Position numbers and translations under genes: made by a program. Of a stretch of DNA of 64,000 nt, positions 35,289 to 43,507 are shown piece after piece. The stretch covers positions 2,946,001 through 3,010,000 of the forward strand of contig NC_002678.2 in assembly GCF_000009625.1 (NCBI RefSeq), in the 5' to 3' direction. Origin of the DNA: Mesorhizobium japonicum MAFF 303099 (GTDB taxonomy: Bacteria; Pseudomonadota; Alphaproteobacteria; Rhizobiales; Rhizobiaceae). A model generated the notes under the pieces. The model was not told the origin of the DNA. It saw only the letters and a program-made list of their open reading frames with translations, and ran no database searches. Each line of letters starts with the position of its first letter. The stretch's first letter is position 1.

Positions 35289-35615
35289 CTAGCGCCGCGC
35301 GAGCAGCGCGAAGAGGAAGCCGACGCCGGCGGCGATCGCCAGCGATGTCACCGGCTTTTCGCGGACATTTGCCAGCAACTGCGCCTCGATGTCCTTGGCA
35401 CTGCCGCGCAGGCTGTCAAACGCAGCTTCGCCCTGTGCGCGCAATTGCTCGACGCCCTCGGTGGCCGCGCGGCGGGCAGTGCCATAACCATGCTCACCAG
35501 TCTTGGCCAGCTGCTTGGTGAGCTTGTCGATGTCGGCCTTCAACTGCCTGATGTCGGCCTCGAGGTCCGAATTCGCCCGCGCCTCGTTGGCGGTCTTTCC
35601 TGTGGCGGTTGCCAT
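35289..35615 (-). CDS. ElaB/YqjD/DUF883-type membrane-anchored protein
   Basis: The 108-aa protein has a long charged helix (residues 10-80, SDLEADIRQLKADIDKLTKQ and following) and a C-terminal membrane helix ending SLAIAAGVGFLFALLARR. This matches ElaB/YqjD proteins, which anchor inactive ribosomes to the membrane in stationary phase in E. coli. The perfect EcfG promoter upstream fits a stress role. It is co-transcribed with the holin-like gene. Confidence 0.88.
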   Translation of the reverse strand: MATATGKTANEARANSDLEADIRQLKADIDKLTKQLAKTGEHGYGTARRAATEGVEQLRAQGEAAFDSLRGSAKDIEAQLLANVREKPVTSLAIAAGVGFLFALLARR

Positions 35616-35645
35616 TGCTTAACTCCTTGTGATTGCTCGATTTCA

Positions 35646-35670
35646 AACGCGCCTTGCGTCTCAAGGTTCC
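35646..35670 (-). promoter_or_regulatory. EcfG-type promoter for the DUF883/holin-like operon
   Basis: GGAAC, 16 nt, CGTT on the minus strand, 31 bp before the DUF883-type ATG. Confidence 0.85.
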
Positions 35671-35740
35671 GGCATCGGGATAAACTAGCCGAAAACATGC
35701 GCATACGCACCAATCGCCAATCCATGGCCAGAAGCGCGTC

Positions 35741-36502
35741 TCAGATCAGGGGGCGACGCCCCTCGCCCAGCCCTTCCCAGCCGGCGAGTTGCTTGAGCCT
35801 TTCCGCATCGACCACCTCGCAACCACCATCGCGCCAGAGGATCAGCTTGCGATCCATCAATTTGCGGATCGTCTTGTTGGTATGAACCAGCGAAAGGCCA
35901 AGCGTGTCGGCGATATGTTGTTGCGTGACCGGAATCTGAATGGATTGCTTGCCGTTCAGCCCAACGACCTTGGCACGGCTGCCGATGAAGGCAATCAGAT
36001 AGGCGGCGCGCTCGATCGCGCTGCGCCGGCCGACACTGAGCAGGTTCTCGTCCAGCATGCGTTCTTCGCGCGATGCGATCCAGGTGATGTCGTAGGCGAG
36101 GCCTGGATGGTTGCGGTAGAGTTCATGCAAATTGTCGCGCTCGAAGACGCAAAGCAGCATTGGCGACAGGGCCTCGACGGAATGCTGCATTTCCCCCATG
36201 ACGCTCCCTTGCAGGCCGATGAGATCGCCGGGCATGAGGTAGTTGAGTATTTGTCGGCGGCCGTCCGGCAACAGCTTGTAGCGGAACGCCCAGCCGGACA
36301 GCACCGTGTAGAGATGGGCGCTGTGGCTTCCCTCCACGAGAACCGTGGCGCCCTTGTCGACCGCCAGTTCGCCCTTCTTGAAGGTGCTGATGAAGGCCAG
36401 TTCCTGTTTCTCAAACTCGCGGAAGACCGGCAATGGCCGCAAGGGACAATTCTCGCAAGGATACTGTCGGCTGGATAAAGCGCGCCCGTTCTGGCCTGGC
36501 AT
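35741..36502 (-). CDS. Crp/Fnr-family transcriptional regulator
   Basis: The 253-aa regulator has a cyclic-nucleotide-binding-type beta barrel (about residues 30-140, with LVEGSHSAHLYTVLSGWAFR and LMPGDLIGLQG) and a Crp-type helix-turn-helix (about 185-220, VTQQHIADTLGLSLVHTNKT). Cys16 and Cys19 near the N-terminus (YPCENCPLRPL) recall Fnr-type clusters, but further ligands are not obvious. An exact EcfG promoter upstream makes it a likely second-tier regulator in the stress response. Confidence 0.9.
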   Translation of the reverse strand: MPGQNGRALSSRQYPCENCPLRPLPVFREFEKQELAFISTFKKGELAVDKGATVLVEGSHSAHLYTVLSGWAFRYKLLPDGRRQILNYLMPGDLIGLQGSVMGEMQHSVEALSPMLLCVFERDNLHELYRNHPGLAYDITWIASREERMLDENLLSVGRRSAIERAAYLIAFIGSRAKVVGLNGKQSIQIPVTQQHIADTLGLSLVHTNKTIRKLMDRKLILWRDGGCEVVDAERLKQLAGWEGLGEGRRPLI

Positions 36503-36546
36503 TCCAACCCCTCTTCGAAAGCCTGCCGGTCAGCAGGTATGTCGAA

Positions 36547-36571
36547 AACGTTTTGCCGGGATCGGAGTTCC
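36547..36571 (-). promoter_or_regulatory. EcfG-type promoter for the Crp/Fnr gene
   Basis: GGAAC, 16 nt, CGTT on the minus strand, 45 bp before the Crp/Fnr ATG. It overlaps the leader of the divergent response regulator gene. Confidence 0.82.
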
Positions 36572-36582
36572 GGGGTAGAGGC

Positions 36583-37032
36583 ATGTCTTTTTTAAATGAC
36601 AGCGCGCCGAATTGCGATCATGACTCCCGGCGTTTCAAGGAGCGATTGCCCGTGCCCCATTTGCTTGACGGATTGCGAATTCTTGTCCTGGAGGACGAAT
36701 TCCTCATCGCCATGGATGTCGAGCAGCTGTGCCGCGACCACGGGGCCGGCGAGGTGGTTGTTGCACGCGACCTGGCCGAGATCGACGGCCGAAAGGTCGC
36801 AACGCAATTCGACGCAGCCATCGTCGATCTGATGCTGGGCGGCACCTCGACGCTCGAATTCGCCGCCGGCCTGCGTGAGACAGGCGTGCCTTTCGTGTTT
36901 GCTTCCGGCTATTCCGATCCGGACGAGATCAAGGCATCCTTTCCGGGGGTGAGGCTGGTCACCAAACCCTATTCAGGCGAAGATCTCGTTGAAGCGGTGG
37001 CGCTGGCCTATGGGCGCGGCTTTCCAGGCTGA
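36583..37032 (+). CDS. Single-domain response regulator (receiver only)
   Basis: The 149-aa protein is a receiver domain with acidic residues in ILVLEDEFLIAMDVEQ, phospho-acceptor Asp in AIVDLMLGG, the FASGYS motif and Lys in VTKPYSGEDLV. The FA-T/S-GY pattern marks the FAT GUY type of single-domain regulators, one of which (SdrG) tunes the general stress response in Sphingomonas. I chose the ATG preceded by GGGGTAGAGG; the frame is open further upstream. Its position beside ecfG-nepR-phyR suggests the same role here. Confidence 0.87.
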   Translation: MSFLNDSAPNCDHDSRRFKERLPVPHLLDGLRILVLEDEFLIAMDVEQLCRDHGAGEVVVARDLAEIDGRKVATQFDAAIVDLMLGGTSTLEFAAGLRETGVPFVFASGYSDPDEIKASFPGVRLVTKPYSGEDLVEAVALAYGRGFPG

Positions 37033-37057
37033 GGTCGATCCGGGTTCCGGTACCACG

Positions 37058-37609
37058 TCAATGCGCCGCAGTCCCCGTGACCTGGGCAGAGATCGCATCG
37101 GGACCATATTCGTCCTCGCCGGAAATCTTGAGAATCTCCTGCAGACGTGTGCGCGCCCTGCTGACGCGGCTCTTGATCGTTCCGACCGCGCAACCGCAGA
37201 TTTCAGCGGCCTCCTCATAGGAAAAGCCCGATGCGCCGATGAGAATGATGGCCTCGCGCTGGTCTTCCGGCAACTGCTCGAGAGCACCACGAAAATCCTT
37301 GAGATCGAGTTGGCCATGCTGGGCCGGATGCACCGCGAGCCTGGCCGTCATGATGCCGTCGCTGTCCTGCACTTCGCGGCCGCGTTTGCGCATCTGCGAA
37401 TAGAATTCATTGCGCAGGATGGTGAAAAGCCATGCCTTGAGGTTGGTGCCGGGCTGGAAGCTCTCATGCTTGTCCCAGGCCTTGACCAGCGTTTCCTGAA
37501 CGAGGTCGTCGGCCTTGTCGGCATTCTGCGTCAGCGACACGGCAAAGGCCCGCAGGCTCGGGATTGCCCCAAGCAGATCGGTCTTGAAGCCTTGGGAGAC
37601 CGCTGCCAT
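37058..37609 (-). CDS. ecfG: General stress response ECF sigma factor EcfG
   Basis: The 183-aa sigma factor has region 2 (about residues 15-85, ADDLVQETLVKAWDKHESFQ) and region 4 (about 110-165, EDQREAIILIGASGFSYEEA then GTIKSRVSRARTRLQ). It directs RNA polymerase to GGAAC-N16/17-CGTT promoters, many of which are found in this window. It starts 3 bp after nepR and is probably held inactive by NepR until PhyR is phosphorylated. The pair is transcribed from an EcfG-type promoter, giving positive autoregulation. Confidence 0.95.
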   Translation of the reverse strand: MAAVSQGFKTDLLGAIPSLRAFAVSLTQNADKADDLVQETLVKAWDKHESFQPGTNLKAWLFTILRNEFYSQMRKRGREVQDSDGIMTARLAVHPAQHGQLDLKDFRGALEQLPEDQREAIILIGASGFSYEEAAEICGCAVGTIKSRVSRARTRLQEILKISGEDEYGPDAISAQVTGTAAH

Positions 37610-37612
37610 GCC

Positions 37613-37816
37613 TCAGTCCTTCTTCTGTGCGGGTTCGGCCTGTTCCAGCTGGCTGAGCAGCTGGGCAAAGCGATCCGGCACATCGTCGGAGACCAGCTCG
37701 TCATAATATTGTTTGAGTTTGCGCCCGATTTCGGAGTTGGGCCCGAGCGGGTCACCGACACCGTTCCGGCGCCTGCCCTCGGCGCCAGCCAAAATATCTT
37801 TCGTCATGTCCTTCAT
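37613..37816 (-). CDS. nepR: Anti-sigma factor NepR
   Basis: The 67-aa protein has the NepR core GPNSEIGRKLKQYYDELVSD followed by VPDRFAQLLSQLEQ, the helices that bind EcfG and PhyR. It precedes ecfG with a 3-bp gap, so sigma and anti-sigma are made together. PhyR is encoded divergently. This is the standard alphaproteobacterial partner-switching arrangement. Confidence 0.95.
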   Translation of the reverse strand: MKDMTKDILAGAEGRRRNGVGDPLGPNSEIGRKLKQYYDELVSDDVPDRFAQLLSQLEQAEPAQKKD

Positions 37817-37906
37817 TTCGCCCTTATATTCCCAGCATCAGGCCGCTCATACTCAACTCAACACAAGGCAAGCGGCACCCTCGTCTGGTTGCCCAACCCG
37901 ACACCA

Positions 37907-37931
37907 AACGCCGTTCCCGACTTTTTGTTCC
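37907..37931 (-). promoter_or_regulatory. EcfG-type promoter for nepR-ecfG
   Basis: GGAAC, 16 nt, CGTT on the minus strand, 91 bp before the nepR ATG. Its -35 element lies only 9 bp from the -35 element of the divergent phyR promoter. Confidence 0.9.
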
Positions 37932-37940
37932 ATATCGGCC

Positions 37941-37965
37941 GGAACTTTTTGAGAAAATACGCGTT
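37941..37965 (+). promoter_or_regulatory. EcfG-type promoter for phyR
   Basis: GGAAC, 16 nt, CGTT on the plus strand, 63 bp before the phyR ATG, back to back with the nepR-ecfG promoter. Confidence 0.9.
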
Positions 37966-38028
37966 GTATTAGCGGGGCTTGCAATCAGCTTGACCTGCAA
38001 CGCGTCATACTGAGGGAGACGTCTTATC

Positions 38029-38823
38029 ATGAGTTTATCCGCCACCATCGCACCGCACCTGCCGTTCCTGCGCCGCTTCTCGCGCGCCGTCTCGGGATCG
38101 CAAGAGAGCGGCGACGCGCTGGTCGCTGCGATGCTTGAGGCCATCATCGCCGATGTCGACATCTTCCCCGACGCATCGAGCGACCGTATCGCCCTTTACA
38201 AGGTCTTCGCCAAACTTTTCACGTCCGTCGCCATCCGCGTGCCGCAGGAGCAGGCCCAATCGGCGTGGGAACAGCGTGCCGCCGCCAATCTCAATGCCAT
38301 CGCGCCCCTTCCGCGCCAGGCCTTCCTGCTGGTTGCCGTCGAAGGTTTCAGCGAAGACGAGGCGGCCGAGATCCTCGACGTCGGCGACCAGCAATTCTCC
38401 GAGCTGCTTGCCCAGGCAAGCAACGAGATTTCCCGGCAGGTGGCGACCGATGTGCTCATCATCGAGGACGAACCGCTGATCGCCATGGACATAGAGGAGA
38501 TGGTCGAGAGCCTCGGTCATCGTGTCGTTGGAACGGCGCGCACGCATGCCGAAGCGGTGACGATGTTCGGCAAGACACGACCGAAGATGGTTCTGGCCGA
38601 CATCCAGCTCGCCGACGGCAGTTCGGGCATCGAGGCGGTCAACGAGATCCTGTCGTCAACCTCTGTGCCGGTGATCTTCATCACTGCTTTTCCCGAACGC
38701 CTTCTGACTGGCGAGCGCCCCGAACCGGCCTTCCTGGTGACCAAGCCGTTCAATCCCGACATGGTCAAGGCACTAATCAGCCAGGCGCTGTTCTTCGACC
38801 GTCAGGCGAAGGCCGCCGCATAG
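38029..38823 (+). CDS. phyR: Anti-anti-sigma response regulator PhyR
   Basis: The 264-aa protein has an N-terminal sigma-factor-like domain (about residues 1-125, lacking a working DNA-binding region) and a C-terminal receiver (about 138-255) with VLIIEDEPLIAMDIEEM, Asp191 in VLADIQLADGSSGIEA and Lys in LVTKPFNPDMV. When phosphorylated, PhyR binds NepR and frees EcfG. HWE kinases encoded on both sides are candidate phosphodonors. A rho-independent terminator follows. Confidence 0.96.
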   Translation: MSLSATIAPHLPFLRRFSRAVSGSQESGDALVAAMLEAIIADVDIFPDASSDRIALYKVFAKLFTSVAIRVPQEQAQSAWEQRAAANLNAIAPLPRQAFLLVAVEGFSEDEAAEILDVGDQQFSELLAQASNEISRQVATDVLIIEDEPLIAMDIEEMVESLGHRVVGTARTHAEAVTMFGKTRPKMVLADIQLADGSSGIEAVNEILSSTSVPVIFITAFPERLLTGERPEPAFLVTKPFNPDMVKALISQALFFDRQAKAAA

Positions 38824-38855
38824 GGGCGCGACCTTTCCAGCCGGGAAAGCAAACC

Positions 38856-38892
38856 AAAGGCCGCCCGATGCGATGTGTCGGGCGGCCTTTTT
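38856..38892 (+). terminator. Intrinsic terminator of phyR
   Basis: AAAGGCCGCCCG pairs perfectly with CGGGCGGCCTTT across an 11-nt loop, followed by TT, 33 bp after the phyR stop. Confidence 0.85.
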
Positions 38893-38934
38893 GGCAACCG
38901 GACCCATCAGTCGCGAATTTGAAGCGCTTTACCT

Positions 38935-39058
38935 CGAGCAGTTCACCGCTTCAAGTAAACGCCGAGCTGGCCTAAGTTGTTGTTTTGACGCAATTCCCAA
39001 GGGAAAGCGCTACGCGCTTTCCTGGAAAACCGCTCACACTTTTCCTGGAATTGCTCTA
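38935..39058 (+). repeat. RIME-like intergenic repeat, copy 2
   Basis: It shares with copy 1 the stretch TGTTTTGACGCAATTCCCAA, the GAAAGCGCTACGCGC palindrome and CCGCTCACACTTTTCCTGGA through ATTGCT. The left arm has diverged more. It fills much of the gap between phyR and the DUF1328-type gene. Confidence 0.75.
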
Positions 39059-39093
39059 ACGATTTGCAAGCATCGCCTTTTTCGGCAAAGGGT

Positions 39094-39118
39094 GGAACAA
39101 ACCGCACCCACCCACGTT
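39094..39118 (+). promoter_or_regulatory. EcfG-type promoter for the DUF1328-type gene
   Basis: GGAAC, 16 nt, CGTT, 31 bp before the ATG of the 54-aa membrane protein. Confidence 0.87.
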
Positions 39119-39148
39119 TTCCCTGCAGCATTCGGAAGGAGATGAACC

Positions 39149-39313
39149 ATGCTTTACTGGGCGCTCGTATTTCTCGTCGTGGCGATCATCGCCGGCGCGC
39201 TTGGTTTCGGCGGCATCGCCGGTACATCCGCCGGCATAGCGCAGATATTGTTCTTCATCTTTCTCGCCTTCCTGGTCATTTCGCTCCTGGCCGGCCTGTT
39301 CAGACGGGCGTGA
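39149..39313 (+). CDS. DUF1328-type small membrane protein (54 aa)
   Basis: The sequence [20 protein letters not shown] followed by [20 protein letters not shown] and LLAGLFRR matches the small two-helix DUF1328/YtjA family. GGAAGGAG lies 8 nt before this ATG; another in-frame choice is not needed. The EcfG promoter directly upstream supports expression in the general stress response. The family is widespread in Proteobacteria and its function is unknown. Confidence 0.9.
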   Translation: MLYWALVFLVVAIIAGALGFGGIAGTSAGIAQILFFIFLAFLVISLLAGLFRRA

Positions 39314-39447
39314 GGGCGAACGCTTCTTCGAGCGAACACTGGAAGCCGCACCCCTCAAACGGTTTCCAGCCACCGCCGGGCGGTATCCTTCAAAGGGAGA
39401 CCGTCCGGCGGACCGTTTTAGGGGCAGGTCCCCGGAAATTTCATTTG

Positions 39448-39472
39448 GGAACCCATTTCAAAGTGAGCCGTT
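39448..39472 (+). promoter_or_regulatory. EcfG-type promoter for an HWE kinase gene
   Basis: GGAAC, 16 nt, CGTT, 30 bp before the kinase ATG. A stress kinase under its own sigma factor would form a feedback loop. Confidence 0.85.
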
Positions 39473-39501
39473 CAGCCTGAATTGGGTGGACCGATCAATC
39501 G

Positions 39502-40536
39502 ATGCGTTCCAGGACTGCAGATAAGACGGAAGGCGCACGGAGCGACGAAGTCATCGCCCTGCATCCGGCCGAAAGTGGCATGCAGCTTGGCCGGGCTCTT
39601 CTCCACGCGCTGCACAATGCCGGCATTTCCGTCCTCTATCAGGATCGCGAGATGAAAACCGTCTGGGCCCGCAACATGCGCGCGCCCTGGATTTCGGACA
39701 ACTCCGACGGCAATGGCATCCTGCCGATGGCGCAGGCCGACCGCATCAGCACCGCCAAGCGCGATGTGGTCGCCACCGGCAATCCGGAGCGCCTTGAGAT
39801 CAGTGTTCCGGTCGAAAACGGCGTCCGCTGGTTTCAGGTTTGGGTCGATGCCGACCGGGGCGACGCCGGCGACGTGCAAGGTGTCGTCACCACCATGGTC
39901 GAGACGACCGAGCAGAAGCGGCGCGAACAGACCCTGACGACGCTGTTGCGCGAGGTCAGCCACCGCTCGAAGAATTTGCTGGCGATCATCCAGAGCATCG
40001 CGACGCAGACCGGTCGCTATTCCGACGGCATCGGCGACTTCCTCACGCGCTTTCGCGGCCGACTGCAGTCGCTCTCCTCCTCCCAGGATCTGGTGACATC
40101 CTCCAACTGGAGAGGTGCGGCCCTTCATGAACTGGTGACGAGCCAGGTCGGCCGCTATGGGACGAACACATCGCACAGCCTTCGCCTCCGGGGCGCCAAC
40201 CCTTATCTCAATCCCAATGCTGCGCTGCATATCGGCCTGGCGATGCATGAGCTTGCCGTCAACTCGGTCAGCTATGGCGCCCTGTCCCGGCAGGATGGAT
40301 TCGTCGAAGTGACCGCCAATCTCAACATCATCGCCCCTGGCGAGGTTGCGCTGTCGCTGACATGGGCCGAAGCCATAGGAACCAATGACGGCCGGGGGGG
40401 TCAAAAGCGTTTCGGCAGCGTCGCGCTGGAGCGGGTGGTGCCGGCATCCCTGAGCGGAACCGCAAGCCTCGACATCGCGGACGGCCGCCTTGAATACCGT
40501 CTTGTCGTCCCGCACAGCAATTTCGAGACGCAGTGA
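39502..40536 (+). CDS. HWE-family histidine kinase, short, with PAS-like sensor
   Basis: The 344-aa kinase has a PAS-like input domain (about residues 25-140, LLHALHNAGISVLYQDREM) and an HWE/HisKA2 kinase domain with phospho-acceptor His154 in LLREVSHRSKNLLAIIQSIA and an ATPase segment HELAVNSVSYGAL. It is cytoplasmic. The EcfG promoter and the nearby phyR gene make it a candidate PhyR kinase or modulator with transcriptional feedback. Confidence 0.9.
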   Translation: MRSRTADKTEGARSDEVIALHPAESGMQLGRALLHALHNAGISVLYQDREMKTVWARNMRAPWISDNSDGNGILPMAQADRISTAKRDVVATGNPERLEISVPVENGVRWFQVWVDADRGDAGDVQGVVTTMVETTEQKRREQTLTTLLREVSHRSKNLLAIIQSIATQTGRYSDGIGDFLTRFRGRLQSLSSSQDLVTSSNWRGAALHELVTSQVGRYGTNTSHSLRLRGANPYLNPNAALHIGLAMHELAVNSVSYGALSRQDGFVEVTANLNIIAPGEVALSLTWAEAIGTNDGRGGQKRFGSVALERVVPASLSGTASLDIADGRLEYRLVVPHSNFETQ

Positions 40537-40652
40537 GCGGTCGCCGGCTGCAATCAACGATCCTTAACCGGCTGTTCACCATACGAGCGGATGCTGTTTT
40601 ACCCAGATGCCGCTGCGATCCACTGGGTTGCGGCACGGTGTGGGAGGAATGC

Positions 40653-40829
40653 TTGACGGTCATCGACATGAACAGACTGGAACAGGCCGCCCGTGTTTCG
40701 GTGGGCGACTTCCACGATCCCGAAGCATCCGCAGAACCGCTTGCCTCGCCGCATCACACATTGCCGTGGGGCATCGTCCTGGCGGCGGCCTCGACAATTC
40801 TCCTCATCGCCCTGTTCAATCTGACCTGA
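40653..40829 (+). CDS. 58-aa single-span membrane protein, probable TTG start
   Basis: The product ends PWGIVLAAASTILLIALFNLT, a C-terminal membrane helix, after a polar N-terminus (MNRLEQAARVSVGDFHDPEA). GGGAGGA lies 4 nt before a TTG; an in-frame ATG at 40668 would be 19 nt from it and shorten the protein to 53 aa. The frame is open further upstream without recognisable content. The family is unknown; it may be another small envelope stress protein. Confidence 0.6.
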   Translation: MTVIDMNRLEQAARVSVGDFHDPEASAEPLASPHHTLPWGIVLAAASTILLIALFNLT

Positions 40830-40911
40830 CCGAACATTCCCTGCCGACAACAGTGCGCGCTGTTAACCGCTTGCAGCGCCGGCATTATTCGCATGTCCCC
40901 CCGACCGCTCC

Positions 40912-40937
40912 GGAACTTTTGGCCGATATGGGCCGTT
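40912..40937 (+). promoter_or_regulatory. EcfG-type promoter for the 108-aa protein gene
   Basis: GGAAC, 17 nt, CGTT, 24 bp before the ATG that has GAGAGGA as ribosome binding site. The short distance argues against using starts further upstream. Confidence 0.75.
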
Positions 40938-40961
40938 GTTGTGGCGAGAGGACATGTCGCC

Positions 40962-41288
40962 ATGGAACACATCGCTGCATTGTTGCTTGTCATCGGCTGC
41001 AGCAACTCGATGACCGATTGTCGTGAACTGCAGGTGCCGGTGAGCATTTTCGAAACCGCCGACGAATGCACCGCCGAACGCCCTTTCGCCATGGGCGACG
41101 TGCAGGGGCAGGCGCAGCATATCGTCGCCAAATGTCTCGCTGTCGATCCCGCACTCGAGGATGATTATGACCAGGTCGTCTGGAACGTGCGTCCCGACGG
41201 CAGCCTCGACGCCTCTCTTGCCATTTCCAGCCTCGTCATGGCATCGAATGCGATGCGCCCAGAAAAAGACTATCTTAGCCAAGAATAA
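40962..41288 (+). CDS. Small Cys-containing exported or membrane protein (108 aa)
   Basis: It starts MEHIAALLLVIGCSNSMTDC with a short hydrophobic segment, then a polar domain with four cysteines in total (GCS, TDC, DECTA, AKCL) that could form disulfides outside the cytoplasm. The ribosome binding site and the EcfG promoter both fit this start. I do not recognise the family with certainty. Confidence 0.75.
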   Translation: MEHIAALLLVIGCSNSMTDCRELQVPVSIFETADECTAERPFAMGDVQGQAQHIVAKCLAVDPALEDDYDQVVWNVRPDGSLDASLAISSLVMASNAMRPEKDYLSQE

Positions 41289-41371
41289 ATTCGAGCAGCA
41301 AAGGCCGTCATTTCATGCTAAATGGCTGCTGGAGCTTACCAAAGTGTGGACACAAAGTGAGGAGTGACTCT

Positions 41372-41617
41372 ATGCGGAAGATGATTATTGCCATGGCTGC
41401 GGTGGCCGCTCTCAGCGGCTGCACCACGACCGAGCAGGACGTTGTTGGCGGCGGCTTGATTGGCGCCGGCGTCGGCGGTCTGGTCGGCGGCGGCAAGGGC
41501 GCGCTGATCGGTGCGGCTGTCGGTGCCGGTTCCGGCCTGCTGGTGCGCAACCTGCGCAACGGCTATTGCCAGTATCGCGATCATCGCGGCCGGATCTACA
41601 CGGCGCGCTGCAACTGA
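41372..41617 (+). CDS. Small glycine-zipper lipoprotein (81 aa)
   Basis: The protein has a lipoprotein signal (IIAMAAVAALSGCTT, lipobox LSGC), then a glycine-zipper stretch (GGGLIGAGVGGLVGGGKGAL) and a basic C-terminus. GAGGAG lies 7 nt before the ATG. Glycine-zipper lipoproteins of this length are common in the rhizobial outer membrane. A strong terminator follows, so the gene is probably monocistronic. The function is unknown. Confidence 0.88.
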   Translation: MRKMIIAMAAVAALSGCTTTEQDVVGGGLIGAGVGGLVGGGKGALIGAAVGAGSGLLVRNLRNGYCQYRDHRGRIYTARCN

Positions 41618-41639
41618 TTCGGCGATAGTCGAAACTTCG

Positions 41640-41672
41640 ATCCGGAGGCCGGTCCGCCGGCCTCCGGATTTT
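41640..41672 (+). terminator. Intrinsic terminator of the lipoprotein gene
   Basis: ATCCGGAGGCCGG and its complement make a perfect 13-bp stem with a four-base loop and end in TTTT. Confidence 0.9.
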
Positions 41673-41715
41673 GCACGTATGGGCGTGCCATTGCTGTCCG
41701 CCTGACTGTTCGCCG

Positions 41716-43356
41716 TCAGCCTGTCAGCGGAATTCTGATTTCCACCTTCAGACCATCGGCCTGATAGTCGCGCTTGATCGTGCCGCGCAATTCGCGCGTG
41801 ACGTTGAGGTCGATCAGCTTGGTGCCGAATCCGGTCTCGGCCGGCGCCTCGACTTTTTTCTTCCCGGCCTCCCGCCAGTTCAGCGCCAGCGTCCGCTCCC
41901 GCCCGCGCCCTTCCACCGACCATTCGACCTTGAGCGCCCAGTCGCTTCTGAGCGAATTGGCGGAATTGCCGGCTTCACCATATTTCAGCGCATTGGTCGC
42001 AAGCTCATGGAAGGTCAGGCCGAGCGCCTGCGTCGTGGTCTCGTCGAGCAGCACCTCCGGTCCCGACAACAGCCCCTCGGGCAGGTCCTTGCCGAACACC
42101 TGGCCAAGCTCGATGCGCAGGAGGTCGGCGAGATCGGCCTTCTGCCAGCGCGAGCGCGTCAGCATGTCCTGGGAGGCGGCCATCGCCTGCAGCCTGGCCG
42201 AAAAGGACGCCGAAAACTCGTTGACGTCCGTCGCCCGCGACGCCGTCTGCCGCGCGATCGCCAGAACCCGGGTGATCGAATTCTTGATGCGATGCTTCAT
42301 CTCCTGCAGCATCAAGTCCTTTTCGAGCAGGCTCTTTTCGGTTGTCTCGTGCAGGCGCGATGCCGCCTCATAGGCACGCTCCTGATAGCGCGCCACCAGT
42401 GCGATGGCGCCCGCCGCGAGCAGGCCGAACAGCCCTAGCATCACCGGGATGGCGCGCGACGACGGCTGCGAGAAGGCGCTGGTCGGCCGGAACAGCACCG
42501 TCCACGGACGGCCGGCCACCGTGATCTTGCGGGTGACGAGCAGCCGATCGCCAAAGGCGGAGGCCGGCGGCGTCTCCGACCGGAACAAGAGATTGTCGCT
42601 GTTCACCTCGCCGTCATAGATCTCGGTGTTGACCGGCAGCAGCGGCGCGCGGCTGAGCGCGATCTGGAACAGGTCGCGAGCCCGGAAGGCCGCATAGAGA
42701 AAGCCCGCGGTCGAGGATCGCGATGCGTTGATGACCTCGGGCGCGGTTTCGACATTGAGCCGCACGACGACCAGGAAGCCGGGGAAGGTCTGTGTCGCGC
42801 CGGTGCCCTGGCCGAGCTGCACCAGCCCGCTCGCGTGCTGCTGGTCGTCGGCCATCGCCTTTTCGATTGCCGCGCGCCGCATCGGTTCGCTGAACATGTC
42901 GTAGCCGATGCTGGCCTGGTTGGACGGATCCAGCGGCTCGAAGAGCATGATGGGCGCGCGCCAGGGCTGCGTGGTTTCCGGATAGATCGGGTGGCTGACG
43001 CCAAAATTGTGGAGGATGTCGCGTTCGAGCGCTGCCTCGTCACCTGTCTTGACCAGCCCGAGGAAACCGATGCCGCGCAGGCCGGCGAAATTGTTGTCGA
43101 CATCCAGCGCGTTGAAGAACGCCTTGAACTCGGTCTGCGAGATATCGCCATTGCGGGCGTCGAACAGGGCCTGTGTGGATCGCAGCAGCGACAGATGCAG
43201 GTCGATACGGCTCTCGATCCGGTTGAGGGCGTCGTCGGCCGCAGCTTCGAACTTGATGCGGGAGGCTTCCTGCGTCGCGAAATAGGCGAACCCTGCCATG
43301 GTCATGCTGATCAGCGCTACTGCGATGAACGCGACGATTGGAAAAAGTTTCTTCAA
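41716..43356 (-). CDS. Membrane HWE-family histidine kinase with CHASE sensor
   Basis: The 546-aa kinase has an N-terminal membrane helix, a periplasmic CHASE domain (about residues 70-275, with [10 protein letters not shown] and [20 protein letters not shown]), a second helix ([20 protein letters not shown]) and an HWE kinase domain with His355 in [20 protein letters not shown], then [13 protein letters not shown]. It senses an extracellular signal. It is the third HWE kinase within 10 kb around phyR. No EcfG promoter was seen upstream. Confidence 0.92.
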   Translation of the reverse strand: MKKLFPIVAFIAVALISMTMAGFAYFATQEASRIKFEAAADDALNRIESRIDLHLSLLRSTQALFDARNGDISQTEFKAFFNALDVDNNFAGLRGIGFLGLVKTGDEAALERDILHNFGVSHPIYPETTQPWRAPIMLFEPLDPSNQASIGYDMFSEPMRRAAIEKAMADDQQHASGLVQLGQGTGATQTFPGFLVVVRLNVETAPEVINASRSSTAGFLYAAFRARDLFQIALSRAPLLPVNTEIYDGEVNSDNLLFRSETPPASAFGDRLLVTRKITVAGRPWTVLFRPTSAFSQPSSRAIPVMLGLFGLLAAGAIALVARYQERAYEAASRLHETTEKSLLEKDLMLQEMKHRIKNSITRVLAIARQTASRATDVNEFSASFSARLQAMAASQDMLTRSRWQKADLADLLRIELGQVFGKDLPEGLLSGPEVLLDETTTQALGLTFHELATNALKYGEAGNSANSLRSDWALKVEWSVEGRGRERTLALNWREAGKKKVEAPAETGFGTKLIDLNVTRELRGTIKRDYQADGLKVEIRIPLTG

Positions 43357-43507
43357 CGGATGATGCGGCCCATGAGCAATACCGGACCTTTATGCGCAAG
43401 TCGTCAGGCCAACACAATGGCAAGGCCAAGCCATCGCGATCACTGGCATATCACGTGAGCGGCAACCGGCCATGCCGATCAAGCCCATACCGGGCCGCCG
43501 GCAGGCC

